Assembly: GCA_025618425.1 (NCBI GenBank)
Contig: CM046832.1
Coordinates: 75,421,297-75,485,296 of the forward strand
Origin: Heliocidaris tuberculata
Lineage: Eukaryota > Echinodermata > Echinoidea > Camarodonta > Echinometridae
Reading direction: 5' to 3'
Length of the DNA stretch: 64,000 bases
Part shown: piece after piece, positions 32,421 to 43,395 of the stretch
Position numbering within the stretch: position 1 is the first letter of the stretch
How the letters are laid out: each line of letters opens with the position of its first letter
Notes under the pieces: generated by a model
Told to the model about the DNA's origin: nothing
The model's database searches: none
The model's input: the letters and a program-made list of their open reading frames with translations, nothing else
Translations under genes and position numbers: made by a program

Positions 32421-34320
32421 TCCGACCTGTGACAAATGATGAAGTAATGTCCATCATCCTCAAGTCTCCTTCAAAGACATGTGATCTGGATCCACTGCCG
32501 ACTCATCTACTGAAGAAGTGTCTTCCTGCTGTTGTCCCTGCTATCACTAGCATCATCAATTCTTCCTTCAGGTCTGGGACTGTTCCTAAGTCTCTCAAAG
32601 TTGCCAATGTTCGACCAATCCTGAAGAGGCAAGGGCTTGACAAGAATGATATGCACAACTACCGCCCTATCTCCAACCTTCCTTTTCTATCTAAGGTTCT
32701 GGAACGTGCTGCCTTTTCTCGCCTCACAGACCATCTGCTAGATAATGAGATTCTGGACAGTCATCAGTCAGCATATAGAGCACATCATAGTGTTGAAACT
32801 GTCCTTGTTAGCCTAACAGACCATATTCTCAAGCAGATGGATGACGGAAACCTGACGGCATTAGTACTACTTGATGTATCATCAGCTTTTGATACTGTAC
32901 TACACCCAATGCTGTTCAACCGGTTGGAAGAGTTTGGAGTCACATCAAATCCCCTCAGTTGGTTCACCTCTCATCTCAGCGATCGGTTCCAGCGTGTGTC
33001 CATCGATGGTGTAAAGTCTAAAGCAACGCCTTTGATACACGGAGTGCCTCAGGGATCTGTTGGGGGCCCGCTCCTGTTCTCTGTTTACACTCAACCACTC
33101 GGTCAACTCATCAAGAGTCGCAACATAGGCTATCACTTCTACGCTGATGATATTCAACTCTTTGTCTCATTTCCACCATCTTGTGATAATTTGATGAATG
33201 TCGTCAAGTGCTTGGAGGAATGTGTGGCAGACATCAATTCTTGGATGACTCATAATAATTTGAAGCTCAACGGGTGTAAAACCGAGTTCATGGTTCTTGG
33301 CTCAAAGGCCATGCTGAAGAAGATTCCGGATAGCTCCGTCACAGTCTGTGATGTTCAGGTCTCCTCCACGAATAAATGCCGGAACCTTGGTGTCTTGATC
33401 GACTCTGAAATGACCTTAAATAACCATATATCTCATATGAGTAAATGCATCAGATTTCAACTTCGCAATCTATCCCACATCCGAAAATTCCTCACTCGTA
33501 AAGCTACAGAAAACATGGTGCATTCCCTTATCACTTCTCGGTTGGACTTCTGCAATTCTCTCTTAATACATCTCCCTGACTACCAGTTGCAACGTCTTCA
33601 GTTACTCCAGAACTCAGCTGCCAGACTTGTCACCCTCACCAAAGGCACAACTCACCCATTCTCCAAGCACTGCACTGGCTTCCTGTTCGCAAACGTAGCG
33701 TCTTCAAAGACATCCTTCTTGTCTATCACGTTCTTCACGGCACAGCACCATCATACTTACAGCACTTACTGAAGCACTACGAACCACCACGAAGACTTCG
33801 CTCATCTGACACCCAACTCCTTTGCATCCCACGATCACGGCACTCCTGGGGAAGGCGATCATTCTCATGCTCTGGCCCTGAGCTCTGGAACACACTCCCT
33901 CCTTACCTACGTCATGAGAACTCATACTCCCAATTCAAATCTAAGCTTAAATCCTACTTGTTCCCATTATTGTAATTTGTAGCTTTAACCATTTTTTGTT
34001 GTTGTTGTAATATCTTAGTTCAACTTAGTCAATGCAATCTAATTTGAAATTGTAATATTTCTTTTGTTTGTTTCCTGTTAATAATAATTGTGTAATAATG
34101 AATCATTGTATAATAATTTTATGTTATCTCCTATACTCAACTTAGATGTATTTCCATGTCAACAGTAATATGCCCCATATCTCGCTCTCTTTCTTGCTAT
34201 CTTTCTCTCTCTCTCCTTCTTTTCTTCTCTTCTCTTCTCTCTTTCTCTCTTAACTGCGCCAGGAGTGTCATTTTTGACAGACATGGCGCAACATAAATAC
34301 TCATAATTATTATTATTATT
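32411..34320 (+). mobile_element. L2/CR1-type LINE, 5'-truncated, one frameshift
   Basis: Starts inside ORF2 with FRPVTNDEV, then SPSKTCDLDPLPTHLLKKC, NYRPISNLPFLSKVLER, HQSAYRAHHSVETVLVSL, LLDVSSAFDTVLHP (motif A), HGVPQGSVGGPLLF (motif B) and YADD at 33140-33151 (motif C). A frameshift near 33660 moves the rest (WLPVRKRSVFKDILLVYH, ELWNTLPPYLR, KLKSYLFPLL) to another frame, ending at TAA 33976. The 3' untranslated region has a CT microsatellite (34193-34250), TGGCGCAACATAAATAC and an ATT-repeat tail, typical of L2-type ends. It begins just after the stop codon of the upstream LINE, so it probably inserted there. Confidence 0.92.
34193..34255. repeat. CT/CTTT microsatellite in LINE 3' region
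   Basis: Impure (CT)n and (TTCTC)n tract within the 3' untranslated part of the L2-like LINE. Confidence 0.85.
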
Positions 34321-34919
34321 AAACTGAAGCTCCTAAATAGCGCCATCTTCCAACAGGATTTGAGAAGTGTCTGTGCCTCTCATTTTCCCATCATGCCCCA
34401 TTCTAGTTTGTAAAAGATTAGAATGAACCTCCACACAATTTTTCCACAATGCCAAGTCAAAAACAATAGTTTGAAGTATAAACTTTGTCCATTATCAAAA
34501 CAAGCTGTTTGTCGAAATTCAAAATAAAATGCAATTAATTTTTATATTATAATCTTAATTTAGCAATCACTGTAAGATGGTGCTGTTCAAGTTCTGCCAG
34601 TTTAATGCTACTTTAAGTGAATATCGCTTACATGTATATTGATTCAAATACATTACTCGATGAAATTTACTTGTTTATTCACAAACTTTTTGATGACATG
34701 AAACTTTTGAACTGAATGAATGACACCGCTTATTATAGTTATTGGTGATTTCATTGGTAGTTATGCTGTACATACTCAGCTATTATGCTGTATAATGATC
34801 GTCCAAAATGTATTGTTTAAATAACAATACTATCTTTTAATATATTCTATGTAAATATTATCATTTTTGGTATCCCAAGTGGGGATTTTTATTGATCCAA
34901 GATGATCTCTTTACTTTGT
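34321..34919. other. Unassigned AT-rich stretch inside the composite block
   Basis: No protein-like frame. It may be the displaced 3' untranslated region of the upstream CR1-like LINE, separated from its ORF by the L2-like insertion. That is inference from position only. Confidence 0.35.
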
Positions 34920-35007
34920 TTATGAGCTTTCATAATATTATTATATTTTCAGGGGTTGTCAAAAGTATATGATGTCCTTTCATCTCATTTAAAAAACGAA
35001 TCACGGA

Positions 35008-35011
<4 letters not shown>

Positions 35012-35056
<45 letters not shown>
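35012..35056. repeat. (TA)n microsatellite
   Basis: About 45 bases of alternating TA. The Tyr/Ile-repeat frame over it is an artefact. Confidence 0.95.
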
Positions 35057-35062
<6 letters not shown>

Positions 35063-35169
35063 TCGGGCTGTCAATGATTTTAGAAATATGCACCAAAATA
35101 TCATTGAATACGTTTTTGAAAATTTCCGTTTATTACGAGGATACCAGATAATATGTACATATTTTTAAA

Positions 35170-35329
35170 TATCCACTGTATTTTGTTTTGTTTTGTTTGC
35201 TGTTATGAATTTATATTGTTACTTGTTATCTTTGTTATCAAACAGGGCCTCATGGAAGACCACCACTATTGGTGAAAATGTGCTACCCTGTATAAATATC
35301 AGAAATAAATAAATAAATAAATAACTCCA
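35170..35329 (+). mobile_element. LINE 3' end with AAAT tail
   Basis: AACAGGGCCTCATGGAAGAC and TGCTACCCTGTATAAATA followed by (AAAT)n is the usual 3' terminus of CR1-group LINEs. It could belong to the CR1-like LINE that starts at 29295. Confidence 0.65.
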
Positions 35330-35852
35330 AACTGTCTCATTCAATTCAGCTAAAATTTACATAGTACAATTTTGAATGTAATAAATTTCTTGGGGTGCAG
35401 TTTGGTGTCAAAATGATCATTTCAATAATAATTTATTAAATTGTTAAAATTGTATTGCTTTCTCAAAGTAGTCAGATGCTATTGTCAGTATTATGTAAAC
35501 ACACCCATTGTCCATCTGCGCCTGTTTGGCAAGGCATAATAGAGAGCTTGCAAAGTATTTGTGTAATTAACAAGTGAATGGTAGATTTCAGCATGGCAGC
35601 CACATAGCCCAGATACTTAACAAGCTCCTCGATTATCTCTTGTCAAACAGGTGCAGATGGACAATGGGTGTGTTTATATAATCCTGACAATATCATTTGA
35701 CTATTTTTGAAAAAGCAATACAATTTTTACAATTTAATAAATTATTATTGAAATGATCATTTGACACCAAATTTCACCCCAAGAAAGATACAATACTCGA
35801 AATTGCAATAGGTAAATTTGACATGAATTGAATAAGACACTTTGGAGTTATT
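35330..35852. mobile_element. Palindromic MITE, about 210-bp arms
   Basis: Arms 35330-35535 and about 35640-35852 are inverted copies. They share ATAACTCCAAA, TCTTGGGGTG, TTCAATAATAATTTATTAAA and ACACACCCATTGTCCATCTG. The central spacer is about 100 bp. No coding. Confidence 0.88.
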
Positions 35853-36589
35853 AAGGTTGTAAAGCCTAAAATTTTTTTTTTCTACATCCAGAGCATTTTG
35901 GGCAGCAAAGCTGGGTTTAGGGGCACTTTTTTCAGGGGCGTATTACACCCCCTTCCCGATGGAAATGTTTGTAAGTTTTTATATTTTTGTAATGTACACC
36001 CATAACTCTTCCTTCTGACAAAATTTGGTCCATGGGCCTTAAGGGGAAAAATATGCCCCAATTTTTAGGAGCTGTCTGACAACCCATCCCGACTGAAAAT
36101 TTTGTCAGTTTTGGTGTTTTGGTAATGTATAGTCATACACCTTAATTCTGACAAAGTTTGGCGCATATGTTAGATGGGTCGAAATCGACCCGACTTTGGG
36201 GCCCCTTTCGGGGGCTCTGGGGACCTAACCCGGCGGCTTCGTTCGAGCTGACAAGCTTTTTGTGAATGACATGGATAGTCTAAGGAACTTTAAGGGGTCA
36301 AACCTCATATGTATAATGGGTTGACTATTTCGGGACAGGCTCCCAGACTATCCCTTCCGTTTTTAAAAATCTCTCTCTTTTCATTTTGGGGCAAGATGAT
36401 TAGGGCTGGGGTGTAACCCACCCTTTACGTACTCCCTTTCATGCACCCCATCGCGATGCTTGTGAACATGAAAATGTTCGTTGGTGAATTTGAATGACTA
36501 AAGTAATGATGAAACTGCGTGCAATAATATGTATTTTGAACTTTTAGCGAATTTGAAAACGACTAGCTCTTTGGGGAATAGAATAGCCA

Positions 36590-36815
36590 AATATGAAATT
36601 GAATGATTGTATCTAAGGTGCATGTATGTTTAATATTTTCTTTAGAGAAAATGGAAATTAATGATGGCTACAGGGCAAATGGGAGAGGAGCTCGCAAGAT
36701 ACGTCAGATGTTTGTTTGATAACAACTTCAAAATTTCGCAACTTTCTTATTTCTCATCGCATTTTTCTCAAACCTTCACTGATCTGTTTTTTTAATTTTT
36801 GCTTCTTGTAATTAG
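36590..36815. mobile_element. Arm of the GGGAGAGGAGCTCGC MITE family
   Basis: Contains GGTGCATGTATGTTTAATAT, TTCTTTAGAGAAAATGGAAA, CAAATGGGAGAGGAGCTCGC and TCAAACCTTCACTGATCTGT, shared with copies at 51.2-51.7 and 54.5-55.0 kb. Only one arm is present. Confidence 0.8.
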
Positions 36816-37200
36816 AAACATTAATCATGCTGGATTCCATTCCCATACCAGTCCACTATTTTTAAAGAACAAACTTTTACGTATTGCCGACATTATATAT
36901 CTATAACTCAGACATTCATTTATGTACCAATATTTATGTATACAAGTATTTATGTACCAGTTGTCCATTAATGAAATACCTGCTGCAAGTGCTAACTTTT
37001 TGTAATAAATAGCAGTATCCATCAATACCACACCAGTCAAATTAGTCTCTTCCATCTTTCTCGTACACGAACATTGTTTGCTCCAAAAAATATTACCTTT
37101 ACTCTTCTCAGTTGTTGGAATGACCTTCCAAGTGAACTTAATAAATCAACATCATTATATTGTTTTCAGACGCAAGCTGAAATGTGATTATGTAAAACAG
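36815..37200 (+). mobile_element. Frameshifted LINE ORF2 C-terminal relic
   Basis: Plus-strand pieces GFHSHTSPLFLKNKLLRIAD, FMYQY and CWNDLPSELNKS lie in order but in shifting frames. They match the post-RT end of jockey/CR1-group elements. No 3' tail resolved. Confidence 0.6.
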
Positions 37201-38085
37201 GCAAAGGAGATAACTGATGCACTTATCAGTGCATCAGATTTTTTCCTCTATATATAATTATGTGATAGAGTCTTTTCATCCATTCATTTATTTCATATTG
37301 TTCAAATCAAAATATCGACGTCACCAGAATCATACTAAGGACGTTGAATCCTTTCTATTCATTCCTTTCTTCTTAATATATATTTTTTTAAATTCATTCA
37401 ATGTAATACCGAAATCCTGCTGTTATTTTTCAGCTTTTTTCGCTGAAGTGGTTAAATTCAATCACTACATACCTGATAGATGTTCCACACAACCACATAA
37501 CAAAATCACGACAAAATTTCGGTATGACTTACGACTTTGCCATTGCGCATGGGTATAGCGATCATTTATCAATTTCATATCAATGTCTATGCTTTTCCGT
37601 GCATAAACCCATATTTTATTGATTTGCAATTAAGTATTCTTCGCTGATTATTCATTCACATTCGATGCACATTTTAATAATACATGTACTTGTTTTATTT
37701 ACACATTTCTTCAACTGTTTCTTGTTCTCACAACTTTGCAAGACTTATATTGTATTACTCTCTGGAGCCTATACAGCAAGCTTTGATTTTACCTTATAGA
37801 CTCCTTCATAATTCTTAATTCCAATTTTGTTAGTCATCATTTTACAAGTAACGACAAGCTAACCAAAGCGATGTAAAATATTTTTATGTTCTCATGTTTA
37901 TTGAAAACAACCTGTATTATTCTTATCATTATTATCTCTTGTAAACACTGAAAACTGACAATATAAATTAAACAAAATGAAATGTGAAATATGAAAATAA
38001 AGCGAACCTGAAACTGAACCTATCAGGATGGACTTTCTGTTTAAAGGTGATTCCACAAAATTTTATTGCAGTGTATTTTATAAAT
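37201..38085. other. Intergenic, no feature recognised
   Basis: AT-rich. No protein-like frame or repeat assignment on either strand. Confidence 0.45.
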
Positions 38086-38089
38086 TATC

Positions 38090-38380
38090 ATTGTACTATA
38101 TGGTATATTGGTGAAGGCTCTTAATATTGACTCCCGTATACGAGAGGTCCGGGGTTTGATCGGCGCTATATCATTGTGGGACAAGGTGTTTCACCCAAGT
38201 TTGTTTCTCTCTCTCTCTCTCTCTCTCTCTACACTGGTGTATTGAACGAGGACCTATAAAATACCGGGGAAGATACAATTGCCTGGCCCGAAGGAAGAGC
38301 AGGAAGTTTAATATTAATGAGGCTAACCTGGATAAATAAGACCATAATCATCATCATCATCACCATCATCATCAATATAC
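38090..38380 (+). mobile_element. tRNA-derived SINE
   Basis: Degenerate A box near 38100-38120 (GTATATTGGTGAAGGC) and B box GGTCCGGGGTTTGATC at 38147-38162, the internal RNA polymerase III promoter layout. A CT microsatellite interrupts the body (38207-38230). The 3' end GGCTAACCTGGATAAATAAG is followed by an ATC repeat tail at about 38345-38375. Confidence 0.7.
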
Positions 38381-38559
38381 ATGTATATAGCGTAGCGTGA
38401 GTCCGGCCATTGAGGGGGCACTGGCATCACGGGGGGGGGGGGGGATACAAAATACAAAATAATATAATACCGAATTATCTATAATCATTGATATGCAAAC
38501 GAAATGTAAATTATAGGACACGTTATTCTTTAAAATGCCCCCTCCAAGTACCCCGACCA

Positions 38560-38930
38560 AGGATAGAATGTAAAAGAAATTATTTTGAATATGTTGGAGC
38601 CAGGTTTTTAATGCACTCCTTGGTAATGCTCAGACGTGTACATCTCTTTATAAGTTTAAAAAACTATGCAAAGCTTTAAATCTTGACTCAATGGAATTAT
38701 AACATTGTTATCCAAATATGTACATTTTATAATACCATTAATTCACTCTTCATTTTTGTAATTTACTATGTGACCTAACTGTTATGTATTTTGTATTGTC
38801 ATGTATAGAATGATTTGTTAAACTGTAGGACGCCTATGAAAAGCAGTAGTGCATAAGTGAACAGGTAAAACCCTGCAGTATAAAATAAAGAAGAAAAAAT
38901 AAATAAATATGAATAAATAAATGAATTTTT
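38560..38930 (+). mobile_element. Probable LINE 3' end relic
   Basis: AGGACGCCTATGAAAAGCAG and AAACCCTGCAGTATAAAATA followed by AAAT/GAAT repeats look like a LINE 3' untranslated region and tail. The coding part is too decayed to classify. Confidence 0.45.
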
Positions 38931-38934
38931 AAAA

Positions 38935-39135
38935 TCATAAACGCGTATCCTAAATTATGGAATAGCCTTCCTGAAGACATCAAAAAGTGTATAACATCTG
39001 ATTCCTTTAAAAATCATGTAAAAACATTTCTGTTTAATTCTTTATTAATTTCTACATGCGCCTTGAGCACTCCAAAGAGTGGATTTGGCGCTACACAATT
39101 ACATTTATTATTACCATTATTATTATTATTAAACA
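38935..39135 (+). mobile_element. L2-type LINE 3' end
   Basis: Short coding end PKLWNSLPEDIKK, then GCGCCTTGAGCACTCC and GGCGCTACACAATTAC with an ATT repeat tail, the hallmark of L2/CR1 3' ends. Confidence 0.75.
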
Positions 39136-39177
39136 CATTATAATGTCAATAATTTTAGTCCACAAAAACACATATCA

Positions 39178-39365
39178 CACGATCGCAAAGACTTTCGAAG
39201 AATCAAACTCAGGCAATTTCAAGTCTTGACCATCATCACCTTTTGAAATGTTCAAGCACTTTGAGACAGTCATGTAGTCCGAACATGATTCCATCTATAT
39301 AGGCAATATCAAAAGGGCATTGAAATTGTCCTTGAGTTGATTTCTTTCAAGTCTTTGTGATCGTG
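39178..39365. mobile_element. Palindromic MITE (188 bp)
   Basis: Ends CACGATCGCAAAGACTT and, inverted, CACGATCACAAAGACTTG. Further matching inward (AATCAAACTCAGG against AATCAACTCAAGG). Confidence 0.75.
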
Positions 39366-39877
39366 TTGAAGAGATTTCACAAATTTTACTCATATAACGT
39401 ATCACCCATCGTGGCAAACCCCAACATGAAGAATCGTAGTAACTTTATATACAGAGCATTTCAAGAAAAAAGGTAACCCAGCTTTAGCTTTGAAAAGAAA
39501 CATTGTGTTATATACATAAGTGAAGCTTGGACGTGTAACCGGCCTTTACAAAATATCGAAATTACTGTTTCAAAAAAAGTTATCATAAATGTTTTAAAGT
39601 AAAGGAAAAAACGCACACTTTGAAAAATAAGTTCCAATTTCATTATAGAATGAGGAGGATGACGGATATAGAAGAGAATCAGAACATTAAGCTAGAATGA
39701 CGACTATATAGTGTATGTATTACAAGGAAGATAAATCAAAAAGGGGAGAAGTGAATTTGGAAAAGTGAATGTGTGGATGTAGTATCTAGATATTTTTCTT
39801 ATGGTATTTTATAAGCTCAACCATGACGAGTTTTGCTTGCTGAGTGATGGCTATGAGACAATCTACAGAGCCTTATT

Positions 39878-39913
39878 AAAAAAAAAAAAAAAAAAAAAAG
39901 GGGGGGGGGGGGT
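39878..39913. repeat. Poly-A / poly-G tract
   Basis: About 22 A followed by about 13 G. Confidence 0.9.
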
Positions 39914-40350
39914 ATTTGCCCCTTCCCCACATGTGGCGCCTATGAATTTAATTAACTGTGTTTGTATGTCACAATGAACCTGAACATAATTCTGTGTCAA
40001 GTCAGCTCTGAACCTAGTTTAGGGTTCACCCATCGATCTCTATACCACATTGTTTGTCTCGTATGGGATGTCAATTTACTGGGCTGATGTCTTTCTACTA
40101 TAGGATGTCTCGCTAGAGCCTATTACGGTACCCTAAACCAAACCTAAAATCCAATTGCAATCTTAACCCTAACTATGTTTTCTATTTATTTATTTATTTA
40201 CAACTGGAACACCCTGATCAGCAAGAGTGTTGTATTTCATAGGCCAGAGCAATTGTCTCCGGAGCAAATGTCAGTGCTACGATTCGGTGCCTGTGAGCTT
40301 CTGTACGATGGAACACCTATTGATTTAGCTTTGTACATGTGATTTCTAAC

Positions 40351-40509
40351 AGTTCTGGGGCCCGTTGCACAAAACTTGCGTTTAATCGCAACTCCTAAAA
40401 ATCAAACGCAAGTCCTTAATGCGCACTTCTGATTGGCTGAAAATATAGTTGCGTTTGATTTTCCTGAGTTGCGTTCAAACGCAAGTTTTGTGCAACGGGG
40501 CCCAGAACT
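40351..40509. mobile_element. MITE with CCCGTTGCACAAAACTTGCG ends
   Basis: The whole 159 bp is an imperfect palindrome: outer AGTTCTGGG, then CCCGTTGCACAAAACTTGCG, inverted at the right end. This terminus type is widespread in invertebrate MITEs. The symmetry extends into the flank, so the target duplication cannot be separated. Confidence 0.8.
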
Positions 40510-40782
40510 AATCGGCAGATATTTGTGCTCTTTATGAAGACATTCGTTAGAGTAAATCCAATTCATTCGAATTTAATCAACTTTAAACAAAATTGTGCAA
40601 AAATATACCAGAGTGAATTGGTTTGAAGGAACTTTTTTGTAACGGAATCTAACCTATAGAAAGTTACCAGCTCATTGATTACTTATGACTAGTATAATAT
40701 AGAGATAATGTTATCAATACAGTTGTTAGGGGTTATTATTCTTTTAAGAAATTGAAAAGATGTTTTGTATTACAGAATCGGA

Positions 40783-40907
40783 AAATGGCGTTGAAGAGAG
40801 ACATAAAAGCTTTCGTCTTGCACTTATCAGAGTACCGCAATTGAATCCTCGCGGTATATACTCTGATGAGTTCAAGACGAAAAGCTTATGTCTCTCTTAC
40901 GCCATTT
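40783..40907. repeat. Strong hairpin, about 50-bp arms, 3' of the GPCR gene
   Basis: AAATGGCGT, GAGAGACATAAAAGCTTT, CGTCTTG and CAGAGTA.CGC are mirrored in reverse order on the right side with few mismatches and a short loop (about 40836-40847). It lies about 60 bp beyond the GPCR stop codon, so it may be in its 3' untranslated region. Confidence 0.85.
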
Positions 40908-40967
40908 CAAGAAACTGAAACACTTTTAACATTGATATTCCATCTATTGGTTTACATGGTTTGGCAG

Positions 40968-42302
40968 TCATGGTTTGCACACAACCCTTCGGAACACATC
41001 CCCATATGCGACTCGAAAATTTCTGTTGCTCAGTGCATAAATGAAAGGGCTGAAAGAGTAATAAATTGGATTGAGCCAAGCGAGAGTGTACATGAATGTT
41101 GTAATGTTATTCTCTTCGTCTACAAAGATATTCTTCATCCACCAAGGAACCCAAGACAGACACAATACAATGTAAAGGAGTGACATCATACGAATCAGTG
41201 GCAATTCTCGCTTCTTGGTGTTTCTTCTACTTTCTCTTGGTAGCTTATAGGCGAATGGATTCATTTGTGGTAACTCACGTGTGTTTAATATTACACGATT
41301 ATCTCTTGTATTGCCATGAGAGCAGCTTGGCTTGTCGACGTTTCTTGATGCTTCTCTACTGTCAGTAGGAATTATACTAAATTTTCGAAAAGGAGATTTT
41401 ATGGTACAACTTGACGTGCTTTCTATTCCCATGAGTGTTGACCTTTTATCACCAGACTCAGTAACTCTGCGAGAAGTTGTTTTCGGACCCCCAGATTTGC
41501 GACAGTGAGTTTTGGCGCCTTGTACTCCTTGGTTGTTGCTCAGGCTTATTTGACACTTTACTCGTCGCCTGCTCTTGCGAATGGCGCTCAACGTTAAAGC
41601 ATGAGCGAACGGAACAACAATCATTAGGGGCATAAAGAAGCAGTAAAGAATGAGGTTGTTGTATAACCGACCAAGAGCCGTGTTGTTATCCAACATGCAT
41701 CTTCTTGTGACACGATCTCTTTTAACTCCAATTTTAACAACAACGAATGCTGCAACAGAGAAAATGAACAACCATAGAAACACCATAATGGTTTTGATTC
41801 TCTTTGGCGTGCACAGTCGTCGAAAGAGTCGTGGACGCACTATGAGAAAGTATCTATTAACAGCGATAGCGATGATACAGAAAACTGTCACTCCAGCACA
41901 TACTTCCATTATCACAATCCAGATTTTACAGAGGACATCTACCGATCGTCTTTCAGTATACATACTGTATAGGATCAGAGGATCGATGAGACATACAACA
42001 ATGAGGTTAACTTGAGACATTTGGACCAGGAAGAAGTTACATGACACAACACGAAGCTTAGCGCGGGTATGATAGGCGAAGATAACTAAACCATTTCCTA
42101 TAACACCAAAGATGATTAATATGAGGTAATAAACAGTGGAGGTGTTACGAATTATCATCTCTAGGCGAGTATTCGCACTCTCTAGAGTCCCATTATTTTC
42201 TGTGGTGGTTTCTTCGACCATCGTGTCTGCACTATCCTCTGATATCATTGTGGTGATTTGAGTAGCGATATGAGGTCCAGTGCTGAACTGCCAGTCAATC
42301 AT
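40968..42302 (-). CDS. Rhodopsin-like (class A) orphan G protein-coupled receptor
   Basis: Seven-helix plasma membrane receptor, ligand unknown, 444 residues, single exon. N-terminus of about 56 residues without signal peptide but with N-glycosylation sites (NGT, NTS). Helix 1 about 57-77 with GN (N70). Helix 2 about 90-112, with N99 where most class A receptors have the sodium-binding Asp. Cys125 at helix 3 and Cys202 in loop 2 can form the usual disulfide. NRY at 149-151 replaces DRY. Helix 5 contains P225. Loop 3 is long (about 241-370), basic and Ser-rich. Helix 6 has CLSWVP (W384, P386). Helix 7 ends SPFIY (418-422) instead of NPxxY. An in-frame TAG precedes the ATG directly; CATGAATGTAG could also be a splice acceptor for a 5' untranslated exon. 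Family beyond class A is not assigned; lineage-specific expansions of intronless receptors are known in echinoderms. Confidence 0.93.
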   Translation of the reverse strand: MIDWQFSTGPHIATQITTMISEDSADTMVEETTTENNGTLESANTRLEMIIRNTSTVYYLILIIFGVIGNGLVIFAYHTRAKLRVVSCNFFLVQMSQVNLIVVCLIDPLILYSMYTERRSVDVLCKIWIVIMEVCAGVTVFCIIAIAVNRYFLIVRPRLFRRLCTPKRIKTIMVFLWLFIFSVAAFVVVKIGVKRDRVTRRCMLDNNTALGRLYNNLILYCFFMPLMIVVPFAHALTLSAIRKSRRRVKCQISLSNNQGVQGAKTHCRKSGGPKTTSRRVTESGDKRSTLMGIESTSSCTIKSPFRKFSIIPTDSREASRNVDKPSCSHGNTRDNRVILNTRELPQMNPFAYKLPRESRRNTKKRELPLIRMMSLLYIVLCLSWVPWWMKNIFVDEENNITTFMYTLAWLNPIYYSFSPFIYALSNRNFRVAYGDVFRRVVCKP

Positions 42303-43150
42303 CTACATTCATGAAAATGAGAAAACATTCCATTAATTCTTTTTTTTTTATAGCTTTGACATCACAACCAACCAAGTTCAATCCAATTTTAGTAAAATGT
42401 GGAAACGTTTGAAATCAGAAAGACTATATGGAGCAACAAGTTGGTGTGGAAAGTTTCACAATCTTACAACTCAGCGCGCTCAGGATCCTGGCATGAGACA
42501 GTGTGACTACAGTTTATCAAGTTGTCCTCTCTATTTGGCAAATAAAATGGTTGTTGCAGTATCCAAGGAATAGTAGTCAAGCAACTCTAATTTATATTGT
42601 TTATAATATTTCCTTTATACATCAAAAGCTATACACAACAAAATATATCTAGGCAACAAAATACAAGATTTGCTATAGGGATGCTAGGTTAAGTGTCTCT
42701 AAACACATCAAAGTCAGTTATGCCATCCAGCTTTCTTCGACCATCACCTCTCTTTCTTTTCTTCAAGTCTTGATTGTTTATATAGCGCTAAGGTGTTTAT
42801 TGTTCTGTCTCTCCATCGTATAAGATGCTTACGCTCCGAGGAAAGTGAAGGAAAGTTTCAGGAGTTATTGCAGATTGTACATATTGTCTTGCTTTCTCAT
42901 GCATACAAGAGCGTTAGAATCACCTCTTTTTTGTTCCCTAACATTAATTTTACATACGTTCAGATGATAATTTATGATAATCCTAAAAACAATCTCGCTT
43001 AAAGACATTCCAAGTTTATTAAATAATGCGCATTTAAGAAGGTGTTGAATCTCGTCACCTATAATGTCAACATAGGAGGAGAGGTAACTTCTGAGGTACA
43101 AAAAGAGGTCCATATTTACCAGGGTTGTTCATCAAGTTGGACTGGTCGTA
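42303..43150. other. Upstream of the GPCR gene, no clear feature
   Basis: Promoter side of the GPCR gene. A minus-strand frame at 42865-43113 has no recognisable motif. Nothing else is supported. Confidence 0.4.
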
Positions 43151-43164
43151 CTCTCCAGTATTAT

Positions 43165-43207
43165 TCACATAATAGGAAGAGAGAGAGAGGGAGAGGGGGG
43201 GGGGGGG
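43165..43207. repeat. GA microsatellite with G run
   Basis: (GA)n then GAGGGAGAGG and about twelve G. Confidence 0.85.
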
Positions 43208-43310
43208 ACTGCTAAGTCTTACTCGCTAAATAAAATTAATGCAAGACCATCGATTAGGGGGAGGGTGCGGGAGGGGATCCTGTCATCTTGATTTCTCGTT
43301 CTTTTCCTTC

Positions 43311-43395
43311 TCTCTCACTTTCCCTTTTCCCTTTCTCTCTCTCTCTCTCTCTCTCTCTCGCTCTAGCTCTCGCTCTCTTTTTCTTTTTCCTTTCA
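43311..43395. repeat. CT microsatellite
   Basis: Impure (CT)n and CTCG/CTTT units; explains the Ser/Leu-rich frame. Confidence 0.85.

Larger units (their letters stand above)
28821..36344. mobile_element. 7.5-kb block bounded by about 460-bp inverted arms
   Basis: The left arm 28821-29280 and the right arm 35881-36344 are inverted copies with high visible similarity. They share GAGCCTGTCCCGAAATAGTC, ATGACATGGAT/ATCCATGTCAT, GGGGCCCCAAAGTCGGGTCG (one base differs) and CAGCTTTGCTGCCCAAAATG. Enclosed are two LINEs, a LINE tail and two TIR elements. Either one large foldback-like element was filled by later insertions, or two copies of one repeat landed head to head. No transposase of its own is visible. 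Confidence 0.75.

Noticed and set aside
34956..35168. Short frame with a Tyr-Ile repeat
   Set aside because: It is a TA microsatellite.
28821..36344. Polinton/Maverick or viral origin for the long-armed block
   Set aside because: No integrase, polymerase B, capsid or protease coding; the only enzymes inside are LINE reverse transcriptases.
40168..40180. Telomere-like TAACCCTAAC
   Set aside because: Only one or two units; compatible with chance.
42865..43113. 82-residue minus-strand frame upstream of the GPCR
   Set aside because: No family resemblance and no convincing splice sites.
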